A DNA stretch of 64,000 nt from Yersinia enterocolitica subsp. enterocolitica. GTDB taxonomy: Bacteria > Pseudomonadota > Gammaproteobacteria > Enterobacterales > Enterobacteriaceae. Positions 17,242-26,170 of this stretch are shown piece by piece. Made by a program: the position numbers and the translations under genes. The DNA is taken from NCBI RefSeq assembly GCF_901472495.1, contig NZ_LR590469.1, positions 1,860,001-1,924,000 on the forward strand, read 5' to 3'. Numbering within the stretch: position 1 is the first letter of the stretch; each line of letters starts with the position of its first letter. Below the pieces are notes generated by a model. That model was not told where the DNA came from. It ran no database searches and saw only the letters and a program-made list of their open reading frames with translations.

Positions 17242-17556
17242 ATGTTCAAGATTATGTTGTGTTGCTCTGCCGGGATGTCCACCAGCATGTTAGTTAAGAA
17301 AATGCGGGTCGTTGCCGATGAAAGAGGGATTCCTGTTGAGATTGATGCTTTTGGCGTATCTGAATTTGATACCCAGTTTCCGCGCTATCAGGTCGTACTC
17401 CTCGGGCCGCAAGTGAAATACATGTTAGGTATGCTCTCAGAAAAGGCCGCTGCTCACGGTATTCCTGTTCAGCCCATCGATATGATGGATTACGGAATGC
17501 AGCGTGGCGATAAAGTCCTGGACTATGCACTGTCGCTCATTAACGCGACCCACTAA
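17242..17556 (+). CDS. PTS enzyme IIB, lactose/cellobiose family
   Basis: The protein has 104 residues and starts MFKIMLCCSAGMSTSMLVKK. The phosphorylated Cys is in the LCCSAGMSTS loop (residues 7-8), and the fold matches ChbB-type IIB. It passes phosphate from IIA to the incoming beta-glucoside. First gene of the operon; the IIC gene follows after 12 bases. Confidence 0.93.
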   Translation: MFKIMLCCSAGMSTSMLVKKMRVVADERGIPVEIDAFGVSEFDTQFPRYQVVLLGPQVKYMLGMLSEKAAAHGIPVQPIDMMDYGMQRGDKVLDYALSLINATH

Positions 17557-17568
17557 GAAGGTGTTCAA

Positions 17569-18900
17569 ATGAGTTCTCTTTATCAATCGATGGTTGCTGT
17601 TATTGAACAATCTATTACTCCGCTAGCCGGACGTCTCGGACAGCAAAAATATGTTATTGCTATCCGTGATGGCTTTACCGCAGCACTGCCTTTCATGATC
17701 ATCGGCTCATTTATGCTGGTGTTTATTTTCCCCCCCTTTTCTGCCGATACCACCATAGGATTTGCCCGGGCATGGCTGGACTTTTCTCAGACCTACCGTG
17801 CGCAGCTCATGCTGCCATTCAATCTGAGCATGGGGGTCATGACATTTTTCATTTCGGTTGGAGTAGGAGCCAGCCTGGGTCGGCAGTTTAATCTCGATCC
17901 GGTCATGACAGGTTTATTGGCATTTATGGCATTCTTGTTAGTTGCAGCCCCCTTTGCCGATGGCAAAATCTCGACTCAGTACCTTTCTGGTCAAGGGATC
18001 TTCACTGCACTGATTACCGCTATTTATTCTACCCGCGTTTATGCCGCATTGAAGCAACACAATATTACTATTCGCTTGCCGAAAGAGGTGCCAACCGGTG
18101 TTGCGCGCTCTTTTGAAATTCTAATCCCGGTTCTGGTCATTATTGCCACCCTGCATCCACTCAATTTATTCATTGAATCGCAGACTGGCATGATCATTCC
18201 AGAAGCTATCATGCATTTACTGGCTCCATTAGTTTCTGCATCAGACTCATTGCCAGCAATGTTACTGTCAGTATTGTTGTGCCAGATTTTCTGGTTCTCC
18301 GGTATTCACGGCTCACTGATTGTTACCGGCATCATGAGCCCATTCTGGATGACCAATCTGGCTGCAAACCAGGCCGCATTGGCCGTCGGCGCAACCTTAC
18401 CGCATATCTATCTGCAAGGTTTTTGGGATCACTACTTACTGATTGGTGGCGTAGGTTCTACATTGCCACTGGCTTTCCTGCTGTTACGCAGCAAAGTCAC
18501 TCATTTACGTACCATTGGCAAGTTGGGCGTAGTACCAAGTTTCTTCAATATAAATGAGCCTATTTTGTTCGGTGCTCCCATCATTATGAACCCAATAATG
18601 TTCATACCTTTCATTTGCGTACCCATGATCAACGCCGTGCTGGCCTACACTGCAACCAAACTAGGATGGCTTGCTCAAGTGGTTTCTCTGACCCCGTGGA
18701 CAACACCGGCTCCGATTGGTGCATCCTGGGCGGCAAACTGGGCCTTTAGTCCTGTCGTGATGTGCTTGATATGTATGATGGTTTCTGCCCTGATCTATCT
18801 GCCATTCCTACGTGCTTATGAGCGATCGCTAGTCAAAACTGAAGGGGAAAAAGTCTCAGGTAACGCACCATCACTTTCAGATACCGTCCGTAGCAACTGA
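17569..18900 (+). CDS. PTS enzyme IIC, cellobiose/beta-glucoside permease
   Basis: The protein has 443 residues with about ten membrane segments. Family landmarks are the N-terminal FTAALPFMIIGSFMLVF, the central FWFSGIHGSLIVTGIMSPFW, and the substrate-loop motif FFNINEPILFGAPIIMNP with its conserved NEP. It resembles ChbC of the lactose/cellobiose PTS family and moves the sugar while IIB phosphorylates it. Preceded by AAGAAGG; the glucosidase gene follows after 16 bases. Confidence 0.93.
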   Translation: MSSLYQSMVAVIEQSITPLAGRLGQQKYVIAIRDGFTAALPFMIIGSFMLVFIFPPFSADTTIGFARAWLDFSQTYRAQLMLPFNLSMGVMTFFISVGVGASLGRQFNLDPVMTGLLAFMAFLLVAAPFADGKISTQYLSGQGIFTALITAIYSTRVYAALKQHNITIRLPKEVPTGVARSFEILIPVLVIIATLHPLNLFIESQTGMIIPEAIMHLLAPLVSASDSLPAMLLSVLLCQIFWFSGIHGSLIVTGIMSPFWMTNLAANQAALAVGATLPHIYLQGFWDHYLLIGGVGSTLPLAFLLLRSKVTHLRTIGKLGVVPSFFNINEPILFGAPIIMNPIMFIPFICVPMINAVLAYTATKLGWLAQVVSLTPWTTPAPIGASWAANWAFSPVVMCLICMMVSALIYLPFLRAYERSLVKTEGEKVSGNAPSLSDTVRSN

Positions 18901-18916
18901 TAAAGAGAGCAGATTA

Positions 18917-20299
18917 ATGAAATACCAATTTCCAGATAACTTCTGGTGGGGCAGCGCCAGTTCTGCATTACAAACTGAAGGAGAAAGCCTGCGCGGAGGC
19001 AAAAGCCCCACAACCTGGGATGCCTGGTACGCCAGTCAACCGTCGCGCTTTCACCAACAGATTGGCCCGAATGATACCTCTACGTTCTATCGCAATTGGA
19101 AACAGGATATTGCTTTACTTAAACAACTGAATCACAACAGCTTCCGCACATCATTGAGTTGGGCGCGATTAATCCCAAATGGCGTTGGGGAAGTGAATCC
19201 TGAGGCAGTGACTTTTTATAACCATGTGATAGACGAACTTCTGGCCCAAGGTATCACGCCCTTTATTACCTTATTTCACTTTGATATGCCGATGGCGATG
19301 CAAGAAATTGGCGGTTGGGAAAACCGTGAAGTGATTGATGCCTGGCAGCACTACGCCGAAGTGTGCTTTGAACTGTTCGGCGACCGGGTTAAGCATTGGT
19401 TTACCTTCAATGAGCCAATTGTTCCTGTTGAAGGTGGCTATCTATATGACTTCCATTATCCCAATGTGGTGGATTTCAGACGTGCGGCGACAGTGGCATA
19501 TCACACGGTGTTGGCACATGCGACAGCAGTTAGAGCTTATCGCGCTGGTTCGTATGAGGGGGAAATCGGTATCGTGCTGAACCTGACCCCGTCATACCCA
19601 CGCTCGCAGAACCCTGCTGATCTGCAAGCGGCAGAATGTGCTGATCTCTTGTTTAACCGCAGCTTCCTTGATCCAGCATTGCGCGGTGAATATCCGCAGG
19701 AGCTCATTGATTTACTGTGTGATTACGACCAAATGCCGCTACGCCTGCAAGGGGATAAAGCCTTAATTGCTGAGGGTAGAATCGATCTGCTGGGTATTAA
19801 TTACTATCAACCACGGCGCGTAAAATGCCGTGACAGTGCGGTAAACCCACAAGCACCTTTTATGCCCGAATGGCTGTTTGATGCCTACGAAATGCCTGGC
19901 CGTAAAATGAATCCTTATCGCGGTTGGGAGATTTATGAACCTGGTATTTACGATATTTTGACCAATTTACGGCTTAATTATGGTAACCCTCGCTGCTTTA
20001 TTTCTGAAAATGGTATGGGGGTCGAAAATGAAGAGCGATTTATCCAAGACGGAAAAATTAACGATCAATATCGCATAGACTTTATTTACGAGCATTTGAA
20101 ATGGCTACATAAAGGAATCAGTGAAGGTTGTCATTGCCTTGGCTACCATATGTGGACATTTATCGATAACTGGTCCTGGTGCAATGGTTATAAAAACCGT
20201 TATGGCTTTATTCAATTAGACTTACTCAGCCAGAAACGAACAATTAAAAAAAGCGGGGAATGGTTTACGGCTACCGCGGCAAATAATGGTTTTGATTAA
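18917..20299 (+). CDS. 6-phospho-beta-glucosidase, glycoside hydrolase family 1
   Basis: The protein has 460 residues and begins MKYQFPDNFWWGSASSALQ, a GH1 start. The acid/base Glu is in HWFTFNEP (about residue 165) and the nucleophile Glu in CFISENGMG (about 360). The GH1 C-terminal region GYHMWTFIDNWSWCNGYKNR is present. Genes of this type in a cellobiose PTS operon hydrolyse the 6-phosphorylated disaccharide made by the transporter in the cytosol. The exact sugar (cellobiose, arbutin, salicin or similar) is not determined. Confidence 0.93.
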   Translation: MKYQFPDNFWWGSASSALQTEGESLRGGKSPTTWDAWYASQPSRFHQQIGPNDTSTFYRNWKQDIALLKQLNHNSFRTSLSWARLIPNGVGEVNPEAVTFYNHVIDELLAQGITPFITLFHFDMPMAMQEIGGWENREVIDAWQHYAEVCFELFGDRVKHWFTFNEPIVPVEGGYLYDFHYPNVVDFRRAATVAYHTVLAHATAVRAYRAGSYEGEIGIVLNLTPSYPRSQNPADLQAAECADLLFNRSFLDPALRGEYPQELIDLLCDYDQMPLRLQGDKALIAEGRIDLLGINYYQPRRVKCRDSAVNPQAPFMPEWLFDAYEMPGRKMNPYRGWEIYEPGIYDILTNLRLNYGNPRCFISENGMGVENEERFIQDGKINDQYRIDFIYEHLKWLHKGISEGCHCLGYHMWTFIDNWSWCNGYKNRYGFIQLDLLSQKRTIKKSGEWFTATAANNGFD

Positions 20300-20313
20300 T
20301 TTAGGAATAAATC

Positions 20314-20616
20314 ATGATTGAATTAGAAGAAGCAGTAATGGAAATTATTGTTAATGCCGGACAATCACGTAGCCTGTGCTTTGAAGCATTACAAGCTGCA
20401 CGCAAAGGCGACATTGATAAAGCCAAAAGTTTGCTACAGGAAGCTGATGGTTTTGCGCGTCAGGCGCACCATATGCAAACCAAGCTAATTGAACAAGATG
20501 CAGGAGAGGCCAGACAACCGATGACGCTTATTATGGTTCACGCGCAGGACCATTTAATGACTTCTTTATTGGCACGTGAATTATCAGAAGAAATTATTCA
20601 TCTTTATCAGCGTTAA
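20314..20616 (+). CDS. PTS enzyme IIA, lactose/cellobiose family
   Basis: The protein has 100 residues, all-helical, and starts MIELEEAVMEIIVNAGQSRS. The phosphorylated His lies in the LIMVHAQDHLMTS segment near the C-terminus, as in ChbA and LacF. Slightly shorter than E. coli ChbA (116). Last gene of the four-gene operon, 14 bases after the glucosidase stop. Confidence 0.93.
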   Translation: MIELEEAVMEIIVNAGQSRSLCFEALQAARKGDIDKAKSLLQEADGFARQAHHMQTKLIEQDAGEARQPMTLIMVHAQDHLMTSLLARELSEEIIHLYQR

Positions 20617-20637
20617 TTTTTAAAAATTAAAAATATT

Positions 20638-20839
20638 AGACCCTAAATAATTCGAGTTGCAAGAAGGCGGCAAACGAGATACAAATCGGTCGGGAACCGA
20701 TTTGTACAGCATTTATGCTGCCCGCAGGGTGAGCCTCAGGGATGAGGCTCATTAATCCCGATGAGCTTACTATATTGTAAGTGATTTGGGTTATTGAGCG
20801 CAGCCAACGCTGCATGCAGCTTGAAGTATAACGGGTATA
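20638..20839. repeat. ERIC element with internal extra block (about 200 bp)
   Basis: It begins ccctaaataattcgagttgc and ends with ttgaagtataacgggtata. It contains the extra caaatcggtcgggaaccgat block and the central palindrome around gatgagcttactatattgta. It lies in the 387-base gap between the IIA and porin genes; the rest of the gap holds the AT-rich porin promoter region. Confidence 0.88.
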
Positions 20840-21003
20840 TATTATCCATCTTAAACGGAGAGACTATTACGCCTAAAATTCAAATAAAACTTATTCTAAT
20901 GAAATTATAGAAACAACCTTACTTTGGTGATAGCACTATTATCCTGTTAAATTCGGGCGGGATAATATCGCCTACTATAATAAAATACTAAATTGAGATA
21001 GCG

Positions 21004-22398
21004 ATGACAATATACAAACAACTTCCATTAGCAATGGCGGTTATCGCCGCGCTTTGCCCTATTTCTGTACTGGCACAAGAAACAGTTACCACAATTACCA
21101 CTGAGCAACTTAATAAAATAGTGGCCGACGCAGTAGAAAAAGCACTGGCAGAACGTAAAGAAAAAATAGAAGCAGCCACTATTCAAAAACCAAGCGTAGA
21201 TATCGTTGAGAAAGCCTCTATTCCGCCAAGCCCGGATATGGCTATCCCTTACGGTCTAAAATTCAATGCTTATGCGCGCTATGGCGCACAGTTCCAAGCA
21301 GGTGACCAAAAATACGTAGGTGTTGATGGCTCCTATAATGGCTCTTCAGCGATTGGTCGTTTGGGTAATGAAGGCAACGGCGGGGAGTTCCAGCTTTCTA
21401 AAGCCTTTAAAGGCGACAATGGCGCGATATGGGATGTGGTGGTCATGCTTGACCATTGGGGTGATGAAGTTAACCTGAAAAAAGCGTACGCTGGGGTGAC
21501 TAACTTATTTGAATCTCAGCCGAATGCTTATTTATGGGCTGGTCGCGATTTCCATCAGCGCCCACAACAAGGTATTAACGACTACTTCTGGATGACCCAC
21601 GACGGACAAGGTGCCGGGATAAAAAACCTGGATCTAGGCGGTGTTCAACTTGATGCCGCGGCTGTTGGTGCAGTGCAATCCTGTAATCCTGAAGTTGTCG
21701 CAGACCAATCAAATCCATCACGCATTACCTGTACTGGTGGTTCAGGAACCGGTGATAACGGTCATTATGCTCTGACCTCCAAAATACATGGTGTGAAGTT
21801 GGGGCCGATCAATTTTGAATTGCTTACCAACTATGGTTTTGATTCTAAAGCTATTGAAAGCGAAGAAAAGTTGAAAGCTTGGCAGACTGCCGTAGTGCTT
21901 AGCCATACCGGTGAAAACATTGAAAATAAATGGGTTACCCGTTATTCAGATAATTCTGACAACAGCGTTTATAACAAAACCGCTGACCTCCGTACTATTT
22001 ATACCAGTGTTGAGGGAACCTATAAGTTCACACCACAAACTTCCGTGACCTACCTCGCCGCATTCCATGATTATGATAGAAGTAATCATAATGAGGATAA
22101 CCGTCGTAACTATGGTGTGATTATTCGCCCAATGCATTTCTGGAATGACGTTCATTCGACCTGGCTTGAAGCGGGTTATCAGCGGGTGGATTATGATACC
22201 GGCGGCGATAACAAAGGCTGGAAGCTGACACTGTCCCAGAATATTTCTATCGCGATGGGCGCAGACTTCAGACCAATGTTGCGCTTCTATGTCACCGGTG
22301 GTGAAGTCGATAACAAACATACTGCCACCACGAGCGACACCGAAGATACACGTCTTGACTCTTTCAACGTCGGGGCGATGTGGGAAGCCTGGTTCTAG
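21004..22398 (+). CDS. LamB-type carbohydrate porin
   Basis: The protein has 464 residues. A signal peptide (PLAMAVIAALCPISVLAQE) precedes a helical coiled-coil region rich in Glu and Lys (about 35-65), as in ScrY and BglH. The 18-strand maltoporin barrel follows, with LKFNAYARYGAQFQ, the glycine-rich IGRLGNEGNGGEFQL, LWAGRDFHQRP and the terminal aromatic MWEAWF. It likely admits beta-glucosides across the outer membrane for the adjacent PTS. An ERIC element separates it from the operon, so it probably has its own promoter. Confidence 0.9.
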   Translation: MTIYKQLPLAMAVIAALCPISVLAQETVTTITTEQLNKIVADAVEKALAERKEKIEAATIQKPSVDIVEKASIPPSPDMAIPYGLKFNAYARYGAQFQAGDQKYVGVDGSYNGSSAIGRLGNEGNGGEFQLSKAFKGDNGAIWDVVVMLDHWGDEVNLKKAYAGVTNLFESQPNAYLWAGRDFHQRPQQGINDYFWMTHDGQGAGIKNLDLGGVQLDAAAVGAVQSCNPEVVADQSNPSRITCTGGSGTGDNGHYALTSKIHGVKLGPINFELLTNYGFDSKAIESEEKLKAWQTAVVLSHTGENIENKWVTRYSDNSDNSVYNKTADLRTIYTSVEGTYKFTPQTSVTYLAAFHDYDRSNHNEDNRRNYGVIIRPMHFWNDVHSTWLEAGYQRVDYDTGGDNKGWKLTLSQNISIAMGADFRPMLRFYVTGGEVDNKHTATTSDTEDTRLDSFNVGAMWEAWF

Positions 22399-22405
22399 TC
22401 CATAT

Positions 22406-22435
22406 TCAGGATAGCCGCTGCGGCGGTTATCCTGA
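22406..22435 (+). terminator. Hairpin after the porin gene
   Basis: A 13-bp stem, tcaggatagccgc with gcggttatcctga (one G-T pair), and a short loop start 8 bases after the porin stop. There is no strong T-run. Confidence 0.6.
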
Positions 22436-22447
22436 GGCCATAGTGCC

Positions 22448-22492
22448 TTGATAAATGTTGCATTGATAAATGTTGCATTGATAAATATAGTA
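22448..22492. repeat. Three tandem 15-bp units
   Basis: ttgataaatgttgca occurs at 22448-22462 and 22463-22477, followed by a diverged copy ttgataaatatagta at 22478-22492 and a partial unit. The units lie between the porin hairpin and ygeA, with no assigned function. Confidence 0.85.
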
Positions 22493-22612
22493 TTAATAAA
22501 AATCCTATCTCGCCATCATTACCTCATATTGTCTTACCGTATATCTGCCGTTATCTTGGTATCCATGCGGAATCACACTTTCACCTGCCATAAACAACGG
22601 ATAGGAATAATA

Positions 22613-23311
22613 ATGATGAAGGTTTTGGGCCTTATTGGCGGTATGAGTTGGGAATCAACTATCCCCTATTACCGGATGATCAACCAATACGTTAAAGAGC
22701 AATTAGGCGGATTACACAGCGCCAAGATTATTCTCTACAGTGTGGATTTCCATGAGATTGAGCAGTTACAGGCCAAAGGTGATTGGCAAACTGCGGGCCA
22801 GGTGCTATCCGATGCCGCGCTGTCCTTAAAGCGTGCCGGGGCAGAGGTTGTGGTGGTATGCACCAACACCATGCACAAAGTGGCAGATGATATTGAAACG
22901 GCCAGTGGATTACCTTTATTGCATATTGCCGACGCCACTGCGGCGCAAATCAAGCAACAAGGGATCAATAAGATCGGTTTACTCGGCACCCGCTATACCA
23001 TGGAGCAAGAATTCTACCCTGGGCGTTTAACTGAAAAACACGATATTGACGTGATTACGCCAAACAGTGCGGACCGCGAAATCATTAATCGCATTATTTA
23101 TGAAGAGCTATGTCTTGGCATTACCAGTGAAACGTCACGTCAGGAATATCGCCGTATCATCGGCCATTTAGAGGAGCAAGGCGCACAAGGGATTATCTTT
23201 GGTTGTACTGAGATTACCCTACTGGTAAATGCACAAGATGCCAAGGTGCCGGTATTTGATACCACGGCGATACATGCTAAAGCGGCAGCTCAATATGCGC
23301 TCCAACCATAG
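22613..23311 (+). CDS. ygeA: Broad-specificity amino-acid racemase, YgeA family
   Basis: The protein has 232 residues and begins MMKVLGLIGGMSWESTIPYY, like E. coli YgeA (230). It is a PLP-independent Asp/Glu racemase-family enzyme with the two catalytic cysteine regions VVVCTNTMHKVADDIE (about residue 83) and GIIFGCTEITLLV (about 195). E. coli YgeA racemises several amino acids such as homoserine; the physiological substrate here is unknown. AGGAAT lies upstream of the paired ATGs at 22613 and 22616, and either may be used. A 55-codon upstream extension runs through the tandem repeats and is not credible. Confidence 0.92.
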   Translation: MMKVLGLIGGMSWESTIPYYRMINQYVKEQLGGLHSAKIILYSVDFHEIEQLQAKGDWQTAGQVLSDAALSLKRAGAEVVVVCTNTMHKVADDIETASGLPLLHIADATAAQIKQQGINKIGLLGTRYTMEQEFYPGRLTEKHDIDVITPNSADREIINRIIYEELCLGITSETSRQEYRRIIGHLEEQGAQGIIFGCTEITLLVNAQDAKVPVFDTTAIHAKAAAQYALQP

Positions 23312-23348
23312 TCATACCGAAAGTCGATAGCATTACGGGGCAAGAATA

Positions 23349-24356
23349 TCAGCCAATAATTATATTCCTGCCCGCCGCTTTTGCACTATAGAGCATTTTA
23401 TCTGCGCGAATGAGTAATTGCTCCTGCGATTCGTTTTGTTCCAACTCAACCACGCCCAGACTCATTGTGACATGAATATTGCCATCCACCGGCATGATCT
23501 CAACCAAATTTCTGATTTTCTCAGCGATGCTTTTAGCCTCAGTTATTTGTGTATTAGGCAAGACAATCATAAATTCATCGCCACCCCAACGGCCTAAAAC
23601 GTCAATCTCTCTAATGCTATTCCTAATGACATCAACAATATGTGTCAGAGTTAAGTCACCCACCAAATGGCCGTATTTGTCATTAATAGATTTAAAATTA
23701 TCTAAATCTAGTGAAAGTAATGAGAGTGGCTGGCAAAAACGCTTAGCACGGTTATATTCATGCTTTAGAACCTTTTCTAACAAATAACGATTCGCAGCAG
23801 AGGTTAATACATCGGTTTCTGAAAGAATTTTTTTAATATCTAATTGCTGCTGAAGTTGAAAATTACTTTCACGTAACTCCGCGGTTCGTTCTTCGACTAA
23901 TGCTTCTAACGATTTATTTTTTAATTCCAACTTTTCAAGACGATGCTTTCGGTCATGAATATTGCGGTGAGCACCTATCATTCTGGATACTGTGCCATCA
24001 CTATTACGTTCAATCACCTTGCCGCGATCCTCTATCCAGATATAGTCACCATCATGAGTTCGGCAACGGTATTCAATCTGATATCTTTCGGCTTGTTGAT
24101 TTATATAAGCATCGAACTGAAACATAACCCTTTCAAAATCATCTGGATGAATAATTTTCTCCCAGGTATGTACTGTATTCTCAAAAGCATGGGCCGGATA
24201 TCCCAGCATTTCATACCAGCCGGTATTACGGTAAACAAATCCATTGTTGGCGTTCCAGTCCCAGATACCATCACTTATCACTTCGAGAATTTCATGAACG
24301 ACGCGCTCATTTAAATCGGCAATCTTAAACTTCTGATCACTTTGATTATGGCTCAT
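23349..24356 (-). CDS. PAS-domain diguanylate cyclase
   Basis: The protein has 335 residues from the ATG at 24356 (MSHNQSDQKF, with AGGG upstream; the longer reading starts at TTG). A PAS/PAC domain (about 20-140: ISDGIWDWNANNGFVYRNTGW, then YRCRTHDGDYIWIEDRGKVI) is followed by a coiled-coil linker and a GGDEF domain with intact GRWGGDEFMIV. An RxxD allosteric site (REID) lies five residues before GGDEF, so the enzyme should make cyclic di-GMP and be inhibited by it. No membrane segment is seen, so the PAS domain probably senses a cytosolic signal. Confidence 0.9.
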   Translation of the reverse strand: MSHNQSDQKFKIADLNERVVHEILEVISDGIWDWNANNGFVYRNTGWYEMLGYPAHAFENTVHTWEKIIHPDDFERVMFQFDAYINQQAERYQIEYRCRTHDGDYIWIEDRGKVIERNSDGTVSRMIGAHRNIHDRKHRLEKLELKNKSLEALVEERTAELRESNFQLQQQLDIKKILSETDVLTSAANRYLLEKVLKHEYNRAKRFCQPLSLLSLDLDNFKSINDKYGHLVGDLTLTHIVDVIRNSIREIDVLGRWGGDEFMIVLPNTQITEAKSIAEKIRNLVEIMPVDGNIHVTMSLGVVELEQNESQEQLLIRADKMLYSAKAAGRNIIIG

Positions 24357-24706
24357 TAAACTACCCTGCTGTGTTGGTAAATTAGAAAGCAAAAATAGAT
24401 TTGTTTAATTATTGTTCTAATATTGTGAATTAACGTTTTTGAGCAGGCAAGGATTTTTTAGCTCTAAATTTGACTTTAAAAGAATATAAACACAGTAAAA
24501 ACAGACAAGATTAGCGTGAATACTTTACGATTCAATCACCTACTTTTTATAGTGTTATATTTATCAGATCTTGAGTATAAGATATTTTTATGAATAACAT
24601 GTGATCTACCAGACCTCTTTTATAAGAAACGCCAAAATTAAGCCGAAAAATAGGTGTTTTTGTTAATTGGACTATTTCCGAGAGCTGTGTTTATTTTATA
24701 GCGAAT

Positions 24707-24732
24707 AAAAAAGCCTGCGATCTCTCGCAGGC
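24707..24732 (-). terminator. fabB: Rho-independent terminator of fabB
   Basis: On the minus strand the stem GCCTGCGA...TCGCAGGC (24713-24732) is followed by TTTTTTATT (complement of 24704-24712). It lies 43 bases after the fabB stop. The rest of the 24357-24775 gap is AT-rich upstream sequence of the cyclase gene with no gene seen. Confidence 0.88.
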
Positions 24733-24775
24733 CTAATTATTAACGATCATGTAGCAGAAATATCTGCGATTGATC

Positions 24776-25999
24776 TTATTTCTGGTATTTACGCATAACC
24801 AAGGTAGCGTTGGTGCCACCGAAACCGAAGCTGTTAGACATAACAGTATTCAGCTCACGTTTGGTTGGCTCAGTGACGATATTCATCCCCGCAGCCTGCT
24901 CATCCAGATTTTCAATATTAATGCTTGGGGCAATAAAGCCATGCTCAACCATCAGCAGACTAAAGATAGCTTCGTGCACACCGGCAGCACCCAGAGAGTG
25001 ACCGGTCATGGCTTTGGTTGAGGAGATAGCTGGCGTGTTATCACCAAATACTTCGCGGATCGCACCCAACTCTTTCACATCACCCACAGGAGTAGAAGTG
25101 CCGTGTACGTTCATGTAGTCAATTGGTGTATCAACGCCGTCCATTGCCATCTTCATGCAACGTACTGCGCCTTCACCTGATGGGGCCACCATATCAGCGC
25201 CATCTGACGTTGCACCGTAACCCACAATCTCAGCATAGATATGTGCGCCACGCGCCAGCGCATGTTCCAACTCTTCCACAACAACCATGCCGCCGCCGCC
25301 AGCAATGACGAAGCCATCACGGTCTTTATCATAGGTACGGGATGCTTTAGCCGGAGTTTCATTGTATTTAGTAGACAATGCGCCCATAGCGTCGAACTCG
25401 CAGGACATTTCCCAGCACAGTTCTTCACCGCCACCGGCAAACACCACATCCTGTTTGCCCAGTTGGATCAGTTCCAACGCATGGCCAATACAGTGTGCTG
25501 AGGTCGCACAAGCGGAACTGATGGAATAGTTTACGCCTTTGATTTTAAAGGGTGTAGCCAGACACGCGGAGACACCGGATGCCATGGCTTTAGTCACCAT
25601 ATAAGGGCCTACGCCACGCAAACCTTTCGCGCGCATGCCATCAGAACCAGCAACCTGGTTACGTGGTGAACCGCCACCAGAGCCGACGACCAACCCACTG
25701 CGGAAATTGGAGACTTGTTCTTCCGTCAGACCAGAATCTTCAATGGCCTGTTTCATGGAAAGATAAGCATAAACAGAGGCATCGCTCATAAAGCGCAGCA
25801 CTTTACGGTCGATATTTTCTGTAATGGTCTCAGGTGCGAGCTTTACGTCACCCCATACATGGCTGCGCATGCCTGCGTCTTTAAATTCCTGAGAGAAAGT
25901 AATGCCAGAGCGGCCTTCCTGTAAAGATGCCAGAACTTCCTGCTGGTTATTACCAATGCTGGATACAATACCCAAGCCAGTAATGACTGCACGCTTCAT
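24776..25999 (-). CDS. fabB: 3-oxoacyl-ACP synthase I
   Basis: The protein has 407 residues, starting MKRAVITGLGIVSSIGNNQQ. The catalytic Cys is in SISSACATSAHCIGHALE (about residue 163), and the two catalytic His are in NVHGTSTPVGDVKE (about 298) and KAMTGHSLGAAGVHE (about 333). The C-terminus has NSFGFGGTNATLV. FabB elongates acyl-ACP and is essential for unsaturated fatty acid synthesis. Its promoter carries FabR and FadR sites. It is divergent from mnmC, as in E. coli. Confidence 0.98.
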   Translation of the reverse strand: MKRAVITGLGIVSSIGNNQQEVLASLQEGRSGITFSQEFKDAGMRSHVWGDVKLAPETITENIDRKVLRFMSDASVYAYLSMKQAIEDSGLTEEQVSNFRSGLVVGSGGGSPRNQVAGSDGMRAKGLRGVGPYMVTKAMASGVSACLATPFKIKGVNYSISSACATSAHCIGHALELIQLGKQDVVFAGGGEELCWEMSCEFDAMGALSTKYNETPAKASRTYDKDRDGFVIAGGGGMVVVEELEHALARGAHIYAEIVGYGATSDGADMVAPSGEGAVRCMKMAMDGVDTPIDYMNVHGTSTPVGDVKELGAIREVFGDNTPAISSTKAMTGHSLGAAGVHEAIFSLLMVEHGFIAPSINIENLDEQAAGMNIVTEPTKRELNTVMSNSFGFGGTNATLVMRKYQK

Positions 26000-26048
26000 T
26001 CAATACCTCTTCCACTTATTTTACATTCGGGATTTTGCAACGCACTTT

Positions 26049-26065
26049 AGCGTACAGTTGTACGC
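26049..26065. promoter_or_regulatory. FabR operator of fabB
   Basis: The inverted repeat GCGTACA-gt-TGTACGC lies 50 to 66 bases upstream of fabB. It corresponds to the FabR palindrome of the E. coli fabB promoter. Confidence 0.8.
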
Positions 26066-26066
26066 C

Positions 26067-26083
26067 GAACAAGTCCGATCAGC
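26067..26083. promoter_or_regulatory. FadR activator site of fabB
   Basis: On the minus strand the site reads GCTGATCGGACTTGTTC, matching the FadR site of the E. coli fabB promoter, directly upstream of the FabR palindrome. FadR would activate fabB when acyl-CoA is low. Confidence 0.8.
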
Positions 26084-26170
26084 GTAATATACCCAGATAA
26101 TTTTACGATTTGCACGCAGCGGGTCACATAGTTAGAATCGCCCTACCCCTTGAGATATGAGTCTTTCAAC

